A stretch of 64,000 nucleotides of DNA. It comes from Bacillus sp. M6-12. GTDB lineage: Bacteria > Bacillota > Bacilli > Bacillales > DSM-1321. The position numbers were made by a program, and so were the translations under genes. The first letter of the stretch is position 1; each line of letters opens with the position of its first letter. Shown piece after piece: positions 17,847 to 25,269 of the stretch. The notes under the pieces are model-generated. The model was not told the DNA's origin. It saw nothing but the letters and a program-made list of their open reading frames with translations, and did not search any database. Where the stretch lies: NCBI RefSeq assembly GCF_002860285.1, contig NZ_PGVF01000006.1, positions 248,001-312,000 on the forward strand, in the 5' to 3' direction.

Positions 17847-17887
17847 CCTCTCTTATTCCAATTATTATATTAATTGCAAGAGGGAGG
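17847..17887 (+). promoter_or_regulatory. Hairpin that would pair the ribosome binding site of the BenE-type gene
   Basis: CCTCTCTT (17847-17854) can pair with GAGGGAGG (17880-17887), which contains the Shine-Dalgarno sequence of the gene starting at 17897. An inner stem CAATTA (17859-17864) / TAATTG (17871-17876) lies inside. If transcribed from further upstream, the RNA would mask the ribosome site. Confidence 0.45.
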
Positions 17888-17896
17888 AAGGCAGAT

Positions 17897-19126
17897 ATGG
17901 TTCAAATGGGAATGCCAAATAAAATTGAAGAGCTTCCAGGCGGAAATATTTCTAAAAGGAAGTTAAATAGCAATCCATTAAGAGATATAACAGGACAAAA
18001 TTTTTCCTCAGGGCTGATTGCCAGTACCCTTGTTATGACAGGGCCAGCGCTCATCGTTTTAGAAGCTGCAGCGTCAGGTCACTTTACTCCAGAACAAACG
18101 ATTAATTGGATGTTTGCAGTGTATTTTTTTGGGGGTCTTTTCGGGATACTTATGCCGCTCTGGTTTCGGATACCGATTACAGGCGGTCATTCCATTTCGG
18201 GGGTAGCCTTTTTGGCAACCATGACTTCCCAGTTTACATACTCCCAGCTAATTGGCGGGTATGTAATTTCGGGTATTTTTATATTGCTGGTCGGTTTGAC
18301 TGGAGTATTTACTAAAATCATTAAATGGGTGCCTAAAGAGGTTATTGCTTCGATGCTGGCGGGGTTGGTTACCGGTTATGTGGTTAAGCTTGTTCCAGCC
18401 ATTAAGGAAATGCCGCTCGTTGGGGGCTTGGCACTTGTCAGTTTTTTTCTGGTGACAAAATACAGTAAACGGATACCTGCTGTAATGGCAGCTGTGGCAG
18501 TTGCTTTTCTCGCTTTGATATTTACTCAAAATCTGGATATTGCGTCTGGGGAAATCCCTTTCTTTTTTCCTTCATTGCAAACACCTGAATTCACCTGGAT
18601 GGGAATGCTGACAATTGGTATCCCGCTTGCTATGCTTATCTTAAGTAACGATGCTGCTCCAGGCATCGGGGCGTTAGAGAGCTCAGATTTTGATCCTCCC
18701 ATACGTAAAATCGTTTCATTCAGCGGCGTTTTTTCCGTGATTTCGAGTTTTTTTGGAGGGCAAAGTGCAAATATCGCCGGAATGATGACCGCCATTTGTG
18801 CTGGACTGGATTCAGGCCCAAAGGCGAAGCGGTATATGGGATCCTTCGTGTCTGGGGCGGTTACCTTAGTATTTGGGATATTTGCCTGGAAGGTGGTGCC
18901 GTTCATTCAGTCACTGCCGCAGGCCTTCGTTTCCCTGTTAGCCGGCTTTGCTTTAATTGGTGTTCTGCATTCAAGTTTGCAGCAGGGCTTTTCGGAAAAT
19001 CGGTACCGATTAAGTGCACTCACAGCGTTTATTGTAGCCTTATCTAATGTATCTCTTCTCCATATAAGCGCTCCTGTATGGGCTCTTGTGCTGGGCGCTG
19101 TTGTTGCACGTACGGTGGAGAGATAA
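17897..19126 (+). CDS. BenE-family benzoate/proton symporter-like transporter
   Basis: 409 aa with 11-12 hydrophobic segments. Recognised by the BenE-family signatures FSSGLIASTLVMTGPALIVL near the start, a PITGGHSISGVAFLATM segment, and SANIAGMMTAICAGLDSGPK in the second half. Family members import benzoate or related aromatic acids with protons; no aromatic degradation genes are nearby, so the true substrate is open. Start ATG 17897 has GGGAGGAAGG upstream, which may be sequestered in a hairpin. Single-gene unit; a strong symmetrical hairpin follows. Confidence 0.83.
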   Translation: MVQMGMPNKIEELPGGNISKRKLNSNPLRDITGQNFSSGLIASTLVMTGPALIVLEAAASGHFTPEQTINWMFAVYFFGGLFGILMPLWFRIPITGGHSISGVAFLATMTSQFTYSQLIGGYVISGIFILLVGLTGVFTKIIKWVPKEVIASMLAGLVTGYVVKLVPAIKEMPLVGGLALVSFFLVTKYSKRIPAVMAAVAVAFLALIFTQNLDIASGEIPFFFPSLQTPEFTWMGMLTIGIPLAMLILSNDAAPGIGALESSDFDPPIRKIVSFSGVFSVISSFFGGQSANIAGMMTAICAGLDSGPKAKRYMGSFVSGAVTLVFGIFAWKVVPFIQSLPQAFVSLLAGFALIGVLHSSLQQGFSENRYRLSALTAFIVALSNVSLLHISAPVWALVLGAVVARTVER

Positions 19127-19164
19127 TGGGGATTTGACTATGAACCCTGATCCCTGAAAATTAT

Positions 19165-19196
19165 GGCCCGTACCACTAATTTAGACGGTACGGGCC
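19165..19196. terminator. Bidirectional hairpin between convergent BenE-type and ADH genes
   Basis: GGCCCGTACC (19165-19174) / GGTACGGGCC (19187-19196), a perfect 10-bp stem located between two converging genes. T-tracts are poor on both sides. Confidence 0.65.
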
Positions 19197-19218
19197 GTTG
19201 TACTTGTTATAAAAAGGA

Positions 19219-20361
19219 TTACGGTTTTAATACAACCTTTATGCATTCATCTTCGTGATCATTAAATGTTTTGTACGCCTCACTGGCCTGATCAAGAGGT
19301 ATCCGATGCGTTATGATTTCTGTCGGGTCGAATTCACCCTTTGTAATTTTATCAAATAGCATCGGCATATAATGGATAACTGGTGCTTGTCCCATTTTCA
19401 AGGTTACGTTCCGTTCAAAGATATTTCCAAGCGGGAACATGTTGTACATTGAGCCGTATACTCCGGTCAATTGGATAGTCCCGAATTTCCTTACAGCATT
19501 TAGCGCAATTTCGATTGCACTTAAAGTTCCGCCTTGAAGCTTCAGTTTTTGTTCAACAGCCTCAACCACAGATTTTTTTCCATCCATACCGACACAGTCA
19601 ATGACAATATCAGCACCGCCTTGTGTCAAATGTTTAATATATTCTCCTGCATTATCATAGTCATCAAAGTTTACTGTTTCAACATTATTCATTTTTATTG
19701 CATGATTCAGCCTGTATGGGAGATTATCAACGGCTATTACCCGTTTGGCACCTTTCATCCAGGCAAATTTTTGTGCCATTAACCCTACTGGCCCGCATCC
19801 AAGAACTACAACTGTATCCCCAGCTTTCATACCCGAGTTCTCTACACTCCAATATGCGGTCGGCAGGACATCCGACATAAATAGCAGAGCTTCGTCCTCA
19901 AGTTCACATGAAGCTGGGATTACAAATGGCATAAAGTTACCGTACGGTACACGCAAAAATTCAGCTTGTCCGCCCGGATGGTTCCCGTATCTTTCGGTAA
20001 AACCAAAGTATCCTCCAGTATCTGCTATTTCTTTATTAGGATTGGAATTATCACATTGACTTTCCATTTCATGCTGACAATAAAAGCATTGGCCGCAAGA
20101 AATATTAAAAGGCAAAACTACTCTGTCTCCTTTTTTCACCTTTGTTACTTCTGGTCCAACTTCTTCCACGATTCCCATTGGTTCATGGCCTATTACATAG
20201 TCTTTTCGGGTGGGCAGTGCGCCCTGATAAATGTGAAGGTCGGAACCGCAAATGGCTGTTGAAGTGATACGGACAATAATATCTTCATTATGCTTCAGGG
20301 TTGGATCTTCCACCTGTTTTACTTGGATATCCTTCGCGCCTTGAAATGTAACTGCCTTCAT
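19219..20361 (-). CDS. Zinc-dependent alcohol dehydrogenase (MDR superfamily)
   Basis: 380 aa from ATG at 20361, directly after TTAGGAGGCTG; longer in-frame starts are unsupported. Catalytic zinc ligands are C38 and H59-E60 (CGSDLH; IGHEP). Structural zinc cysteines are C89, C92, C95 and C103. A Rossmann NAD(P) site VVVLGCGPVGLMAQ follows. The insert DTGGYFGFTERYGNHPGGQAEF relates it to the glutathione-independent formaldehyde-dehydrogenase-like branch of MDR enzymes. Substrate is not determinable. A minus-strand terminator sits about 110 bp upstream, isolating this transcript. Confidence 0.9.
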   Translation of the reverse strand: MKAVTFQGAKDIQVKQVEDPTLKHNEDIIVRITSTAICGSDLHIYQGALPTRKDYVIGHEPMGIVEEVGPEVTKVKKGDRVVLPFNISCGQCFYCQHEMESQCDNSNPNKEIADTGGYFGFTERYGNHPGGQAEFLRVPYGNFMPFVIPASCELEDEALLFMSDVLPTAYWSVENSGMKAGDTVVVLGCGPVGLMAQKFAWMKGAKRVIAVDNLPYRLNHAIKMNNVETVNFDDYDNAGEYIKHLTQGGADIVIDCVGMDGKKSVVEAVEQKLKLQGGTLSAIEIALNAVRKFGTIQLTGVYGSMYNMFPLGNIFERNVTLKMGQAPVIHYMPMLFDKITKGEFDPTEIITHRIPLDQASEAYKTFNDHEDECIKVVLKP

Positions 20362-20473
20362 AATCAGCCTCCTAAAATGTAGAATCATATGAACTATACC
20401 CATTATTTCTGTATTTATCCCTTGGATTGCACTTCTTGCTAAAAAGGAAAGTTCGTAACCGCCATTTTGCGCC

Positions 20474-20515
20474 AAAAAAAGACCGTCCCGTTTATTAATA
20501 TTTAGGGATGGTCCT
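20474..20515 (-). terminator. Minus-strand terminator upstream of the ADH gene
   Basis: On the minus strand GGACCATCCC, a loop, GGGACGGTC and seven T residues (plus-strand A-tract 20474-20480). It sits just upstream of, not after, the ADH gene. It either ends antisense transcription from the SRPBCC side or is part of an ADH leader. Confidence 0.75.
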
Positions 20516-20551
20516 TACAAACTTGATAAGAAAGTGTTACTTTTTAACAAA

Positions 20552-20691
20552 TACAGATGTCTAGCTCCAGCGGCCGCGACACACAGGACAGGGAACACTG
20601 CGGCTGCGATACATCGCACGAAACAAAGCGTTAGCTTTCTGAGGGTGTGCTGGTGCCGACGTTGTCAGAGGGCGTGGCGAAATTAGTCGGC
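20552..20691 (+). repeat. Dispersed intergenic repeat, copy C (left part)
   Basis: Left end TACAGATGTCTAGCTCCAGC is intact, followed by the module shared with copies A and E: CAAAGC-gtta-GCTTT hairpin (20624-20638) and inverted repeat GCCGAC (20655-20660) / GTCGGC (20686-20691). The matching right end lies about 720 bp away at 21414-21435, beyond the SRPBCC gene. Confidence 0.72.
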
Positions 20692-20903
20692 CTCGAGTTG
20701 CTAGCCGAAAGGAGGAAGGAATTAATAGACTTCAAATCGGTCCTTGAGCATAATTCAGATTCCTTTTATATAAAATCTAATAATGATTGTCCCGGGCATA
20801 TAGATTCATTCCTTATTGGATCTTCTAAAATAATCAAAAAGGTTTTTCCCTGCTAGTTGGAGAAATGAAAAGCATAGATACCTTTATTAGGGGGGATAAC
20901 ACC

Positions 20904-21353
20904 GTGAAGTCATGGACGAAAGAAATTGAAATAAATGCTCCCATTGAACGGGTGTGGAAACTGTTCAACGATGTAGAAAATATGCAAAAAATCATGCCCA
21001 ATGTAGTGGAACATAAACCAATAAAGATTACAGAGGAGGGGGTTGGGAGCGTTTATCGCCAGAAATATAAAGAAGGAAAGCGGATTGAGGAATACGATGT
21101 TGAAACGTTGGAATATCTGGATTCTGCTGATCAAAAAAAGCTGAAGGTCGGTTTTACGCTTGCAAAAATGTTTGAAATCACCGCCGATTATCAATTGATG
21201 CGAATAGATGATAACCGGACCTTTTTCGCATATACAGTTACAAATAAGGCTTTAAAGTGGTTTGTAAAAATTTTTCTATTACTAGCAAATGATAAAGTGG
21301 TTATTACCTTTGTTGAACAAGTTAAAAGAATTGCGGAATCTGAAAATAACTAG
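20904..21353 (+). CDS. SRPBCC-family (polyketide-cyclase-like) protein
   Basis: 149 aa from GTG 20904, preceded by AGGGGGG; an ATG at 20865 lacks a ribosome site. The N-terminus KSWTKEIEINAPIERVWKLF is the typical first strand-helix of the START/SRPBCC hydrophobic-ligand fold, and the length fits a single domain. Ligand unknown. The gene has its own terminator and is bracketed by the two ends of one dispersed repeat, which hints that it arrived as an insertion. Confidence 0.8.
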   Translation: MKSWTKEIEINAPIERVWKLFNDVENMQKIMPNVVEHKPIKITEEGVGSVYRQKYKEGKRIEEYDVETLEYLDSADQKKLKVGFTLAKMFEITADYQLMRIDDNRTFFAYTVTNKALKWFVKIFLLLANDKVVITFVEQVKRIAESENN

Positions 21354-21360
21354 CCAAAAA

Positions 21361-21395
21361 AGAGAAAGCCATTTACTGCGGCTTTCTCTTTTTTA
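21361..21395 (+). terminator. Terminator after the SRPBCC gene
   Basis: AGAGAAAGCC (21361-21370) / GGCTTTCTCT (21380-21389) plus a T-tract. Confidence 0.93.
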
Positions 21396-21413
21396 TTTAT
21401 AACCAAGGCTGAA

Positions 21414-21435
21414 CAGGGCGCTTCCGCATTTCTTA
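21414..21435 (+). repeat. Dispersed intergenic repeat, right end only (partner of copy C)
   Basis: CAGGGCGCTTCCGCATTTCT matches the right end of copies A, B and F, without an adjacent left end. It abuts the stop codon of the minus-strand NlpC/P60 gene. Confidence 0.65.
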
Positions 21436-21443
21436 TTATATAC

Positions 21444-21887
21444 TTATATACGTTTTGCGCCGATATATTTTGGCTTCCAGTACGTATTGCTAGTGCTGGC
21501 AATAGATACACCTTTAGAAGAAGCTGCATGGATCATTTTTCCGCTTCCCATGTAAATTGAAACATGTGTCGGTCTTGCTGCTTTGCTTGGTGCAAAAAAC
21601 ATTAAATCTCCCGGTACCAATTTGCTTACGCGAGTGCCTTTTTTATACATTTCAGCTGCTGTGCGCGGCAAAGTCTTTCCTGCCTTACTATATGAGAACT
21701 TTACAAGTCCAGAGCAATCGAATCCTTTTGATGTCATGCCGCCCCATTTATACGGAACTCCAAGTTGAGTTTTAGCGGTTGTAATAGCTTTTGATTGTGG
21801 TGTTGTAACGGCTGCCTCACCCATAGATGGTGCAACAGTGCTTATGATGGCTGCGAGTGACAGAGCGGCGAGTAATTTCTTTAACAT
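21444..21887 (-). CDS. Secreted NlpC/P60 cell-wall hydrolase
   Basis: 147 aa: signal peptide about 1-26 (ending MGEAA) followed by one NlpC/P60 domain. The catalytic cysteine is in KGFDCSGLVKFSYS, the histidine in PTHVSIYMG and the third polar residue in MIHAASS. Such enzymes cut the gamma-D-Glu-diamino acid bond of peptidoglycan stem peptides. No SH3b or LysM wall-binding domain is present, so targeting is unclear. The signal sequence is preceded on the minus strand by GGGG-rich sequence serving as ribosome site. Confidence 0.92.
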   Translation of the reverse strand: MLKKLLAALSLAAIISTVAPSMGEAAVTTPQSKAITTAKTQLGVPYKWGGMTSKGFDCSGLVKFSYSKAGKTLPRTAAEMYKKGTRVSKLVPGDLMFFAPSKAARPTHVSIYMGSGKMIHAASSKGVSIASTSNTYWKPKYIGAKRI

Positions 21888-22152
21888 AATTGTTTACCCC
21901 CTGGTGTGATTTGCTAAACCTAATATTAATAGAAAAGCATAACATTACCATCACAGGAAGATTACAGTTGTGTTACAAAGGAGAGGGAAGGTGCTAATGT
22001 TCAAAAAATCATCATAATTCTACAGAAAATAAAAAGGAAAAAGATGTTTCTATAAAAATCTATCGAAATTTCAGCATAAAGTTCGATATTAATAGAGGGA
22101 AGTATTTGTTTTCCGGGAGATAAGAAAACTTTTAGAAAGAAGGATTGCAACC

Positions 22153-24618
22153 ATGCTGCTCACAACTACAGGAAGTAAATTCCTTGCTGCTGCCCTATCT
22201 CTTAGTCTTGGAATGTTAAATATTACTTTGCCAGTGAATGCTGAAAGCCAAAAGGAATCAGAAGTCATTGTTGTTTATAAAAATCAGGAGGGAAGGGAAG
22301 ATGCACTTGATCTCAGCAAACAAGTTGATCATCAATTTAAAACCGTCCCTGCTGTTGCTGTAACAGTAGAAAATAAGGAAATCGACAAACTAGAGAATAA
22401 TCCTGATATTGCATATGTGGAGGAAAATATTAAATTTTCAGCTCTTAAGGGTTTTACCCGTCTTTTATCTGAAAAGCAGGTGAAAGCAAATGCATCATCG
22501 TATTCCTTCCCAAGGGAGGAGTCCCGATGGAATTTACAGGCTGTTAAAGCCGCATCAGCCTGGAGCCGCGGCTATACAGGTGAAGGAGTAAAGGTTGCCG
22601 TAATAGATTCTGGAATCGCGCCTCATCCTGAATTAGAGATTGCTGGAGGAATCTCCACTGTAGGGTATACCAATTCTTATTATGATGATAATGGCCATGG
22701 AACACATGTTGCCGGCACTATAGCAGCTAGAAGAAACGGCTCTGGCCTGGTGGGTGTTGCTCCAAATGCCCAAATCTATGCTGTAAAGGCTATGGATTCT
22801 GAAGGGAATGGGTATCTGCAGGATTTGCTTGAGGCAATTGACTGGGCAATCGTTAATAAAATGGACATTCTAAATATGAGCCTGTCACTGACAGAAGACT
22901 CAAAGCTTTTAAGATCCATGATCGACAAAGCCAATAATTATGGAATACTTGTAGTCGCTGCAGGGGGAAATAACGGCACTTCAGAAGGAAGCGGTAATAC
23001 AGTAGAATATCCTGCTAAATACAGCAGTGCCATTGCAGTTGCTGCCGTGGACAGCCGGCTGAATAGGGGGGCATTCTCAGCTTCAGGGGAGGAAATTCAG
23101 TTCTCAGCTCCAGGTGTTGATGTAATAAGTACATTCCTAAACGGCGGCTATGCGGAAGCTAGTGGGACTTCTATGGCTGCTCCCCATATCGCCGGGCTAT
23201 TAGCTTTATTAAAAGAGAAATATCCGAGCAAAACCAATGGGGAGCTTAAAGAGCATTTAAAAAAACATACTTTTGATCTTGGTTCAGCAGGAAAAGATAC
23301 GTTTTATGGTTATGGTTTTGCTTTCTTTAATACCGAAGTTGAGAATGCCGCTCAGCTTCTTGCAGAAACAGAAAAGGCGGTTGCTTTGGCAGAGACTTCG
23401 CTTGCCATGGCTGATATTACAGATGCTCAGTCGAAGATTGATAGATTAGCAGATGGGCCAGAAAAGGATCGTTTTAATCAGCGGATCAGTACTGTAAAGA
23501 ATTTTGCTGCAGAACTAGAAAAACAACCAAAACTTAAATTTGCCAAAAACGCAGTAGAAGCAGCCGAAGCATATCGAACTGAGCCATATTTAAAAAATGC
23601 CCAGGATGCGGTCCAAGATTTACCGCCCGGTTCCGAGAGAGATGCACTTGAAAGCCGGATAGATACCTTACGGTCAGCGGTTAGCAATAAAACTTTATTG
23701 GATATAGCTTCTAAAAGTGTAGCAGATGCGGAAAATTTTAAAACAAAATTATATGCAGAAAAAGCGCAAAATGCTGTAAATAGTTTGCCGGATAATGCTG
23801 AAAAAGCTGTTTTACAAAACAGATTAAAGGAAGTCCAAAGCTATTTGTATGATAAAGCATCGGCTATGGTTGCAAATGCCGAAAAAAGTCTGAAAAAAGT
23901 TGATGTAACAATTGCAGAGCAGGCGATAAGCGGTATCCCGGCAGGAATTAATACCACAATGCTCCAGAAACGTCTATATGCGGTTAAAGCTTTAATTCTG
24001 AACAACGCTAAAGCTAAAATTGCAGCAGCTGAGAAAAGCAAGAAAAAATCACTGGCAGACTCTGCTCAAGCAGCAATCAATGAGGTTATTAACGCAGGAG
24101 ATAAAACTAGTCTTCAGAAGCGTCTTGATGCAGTACGTGCTTCGATTTTGTCTAACGCCAAATACAAAGTAGCAAATGCAGAAAAGTATAAGAAAAAAAG
24201 TTATCTTATAGCTGCCCAGGCTGCAGTAAATGAACTGCCTGCAGGTTCTTCGAGGACATCCCTGCAAAAAAAAGTTGATGCTGTCAGCCGTTTTATTCAG
24301 CAGGAGGCTATAAATAAGGTTACATCCGCGGAAAAAAACCTGAGCCAGAATTATGTTGATAAAGCACAATATGCAGTGAGTGAACTTCCAAATGGAAGCT
24401 TAAAGAATTCATTGCAGAAACGACTTGATGTTGTCAAAAAGAAAGTTGCTGAATTATATAAGAAGCAAGTTTCTGCAGCAGAAGGAAAAGTAAGGCAGGC
24501 AGAAAGAATTAAAACCAATAAATATAAAACAGCGGCCCAAATGGCAGTTAACGGTCTGAGAACTTCTTCTCAAAAAAACGCATTCCAAAAAAGGCTGAAC
24601 GCTATAAAGACAAGATAA
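22153..24618 (+). CDS. Subtilisin-like serine protease (S8) with C-terminal helical repeats
   Basis: 821 aa. Signal peptide about 1-30. Inhibitor_I9 prodomain about 37-97 (EVIVVYKNQEG ... DIAYVEENI). S8 domain about 125-395 with triad D152 (VIDSGI), H182 (GHGTHVAG), S340 (SGTSMAAPH) and oxyanion N273. From about 400 to the end there are roughly eight repeats of about 50 residues with the pattern AxxxVxxAEKxxxxxYxxxAQxAVxxLPxGxxxxxLQKRLDAV. They are Lys/Ala-rich and probably helical hairpins. The I9-S8 part is a normal secreted subtilase; the tail is unusual and may bind wall or nucleic acid, which is inference. Single gene with a strong terminator. Confidence 0.92.
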   Translation: MLLTTTGSKFLAAALSLSLGMLNITLPVNAESQKESEVIVVYKNQEGREDALDLSKQVDHQFKTVPAVAVTVENKEIDKLENNPDIAYVEENIKFSALKGFTRLLSEKQVKANASSYSFPREESRWNLQAVKAASAWSRGYTGEGVKVAVIDSGIAPHPELEIAGGISTVGYTNSYYDDNGHGTHVAGTIAARRNGSGLVGVAPNAQIYAVKAMDSEGNGYLQDLLEAIDWAIVNKMDILNMSLSLTEDSKLLRSMIDKANNYGILVVAAGGNNGTSEGSGNTVEYPAKYSSAIAVAAVDSRLNRGAFSASGEEIQFSAPGVDVISTFLNGGYAEASGTSMAAPHIAGLLALLKEKYPSKTNGELKEHLKKHTFDLGSAGKDTFYGYGFAFFNTEVENAAQLLAETEKAVALAETSLAMADITDAQSKIDRLADGPEKDRFNQRISTVKNFAAELEKQPKLKFAKNAVEAAEAYRTEPYLKNAQDAVQDLPPGSERDALESRIDTLRSAVSNKTLLDIASKSVADAENFKTKLYAEKAQNAVNSLPDNAEKAVLQNRLKEVQSYLYDKASAMVANAEKSLKKVDVTIAEQAISGIPAGINTTMLQKRLYAVKALILNNAKAKIAAAEKSKKKSLADSAQAAINEVINAGDKTSLQKRLDAVRASILSNAKYKVANAEKYKKKSYLIAAQAAVNELPAGSSRTSLQKKVDAVSRFIQQEAINKVTSAEKNLSQNYVDKAQYAVSELPNGSLKNSLQKRLDVVKKKVAELYKKQVSAAEGKVRQAERIKTNKYKTAAQMAVNGLRTSSQKNAFQKRLNAIKTR

Positions 24619-24637
24619 AGAATTAAAGTGTTAGGCC

Positions 24638-24682
24638 GGACCTTGCCGCTTATACTCAATGCGGTAAGGTCCTCTTTCTTTA
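24638..24682 (+). terminator. Terminator after the S8 protease gene
   Basis: GGACCTTGCCGC (24638-24649) / GCGGTAAGGTCC (24661-24672) with one G-T pair, followed by TCTTTCTTT. Confidence 0.9.
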
Positions 24683-24840
24683 TATATAAATAGCATAACC
24701 GTAAAAATAATAGAAAAAATAGAGCTATTTTTACCGTTGCTAACAATCAATCAGAAGCAGTTTTACATTTATTAATCATAAAAATTGATTAAAGCCCGAT
24801 GATTGGTGGTAGATAGTAACAAAAAGGTGGGAGGTTAACT

Positions 24841-25179
24841 ATGGAACAGGAAAAGCGAGTGTTTTATGTGGATATTGAAAATGGAGAGGTGCTGGAGAAC
24901 CCTGTAGAAACTGAGACTCAATTTAGGGTTTTCGCAACCGATGATGAAATCGCGAGGCTGAAGGGTTTGTTTGATGATAATAATGACGCTGATTTATTGA
25001 CTTTCGGGGAAGCGCATATTCCCTTTCAACAATATAGTGAGCAAAAGGGGAATATTGAATACGATAAAACCATAATTGAAATTTATGGACAAATTTATCA
25101 ATTGGGTGACGAGAAAGCGAAACGGCATATTGAAACCATGGGAATCAGTCCGGGAATCATAGGGAATAATGCACCATAA
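24841..25179 (+). CDS. Conserved small acidic protein of unknown function
   Basis: 112 aa, acidic, soluble, with no signal or TM. It begins MEQEKRVFYVDIENGEVLEN and contains LTFGEAHIPFQQYSEQKGNI and the helical tail YGQIYQLGDEKAKRHIETMG. AGGTGGGAGG precedes the ATG and a terminator follows, so it is clearly a gene. I do not recognise a characterised family; similar short proteins are, I believe, common in Bacillus under vague names. Nothing in the context suggests a role. Confidence 0.8.
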   Translation: MEQEKRVFYVDIENGEVLENPVETETQFRVFATDDEIARLKGLFDDNNDADLLTFGEAHIPFQQYSEQKGNIEYDKTIIEIYGQIYQLGDEKAKRHIETMGISPGIIGNNAP

Positions 25180-25181
25180 AA

Positions 25182-25211
25182 AAGAGGGCTGGTTTGAATC
25201 AGCCCTCTTCC
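25182..25211. terminator. Terminator between convergent genes at 25.2 kb
   Basis: GAGGGCTG (25184-25191) / CAGCCCTC (25200-25207), with A-rich 5' and T-rich 3' flanks. Confidence 0.85.
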
Positions 25212-25269
25212 TGCTTAATTATGAGTTTATCTTTCTTATACTATTTCAAAAATAGTGCTGGGTGTCTTG

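Larger units (their letters stand above)
20362..20903. other. Divergent intergenic region ADH / SRPBCC
   Basis: Contains a minus-strand terminator (20474-20515), the left part of dispersed repeat C (20552-20691), and about 200 bp of AT-rich sequence before the SRPBCC gene. A frame starting at 20647 inside the repeat is not considered a gene. Confidence 0.5.

Noticed and set aside
20647..20856. A 69-codon frame upstream of the SRPBCC gene
   Set aside because: It begins inside dispersed repeat C and has no ribosome binding site.
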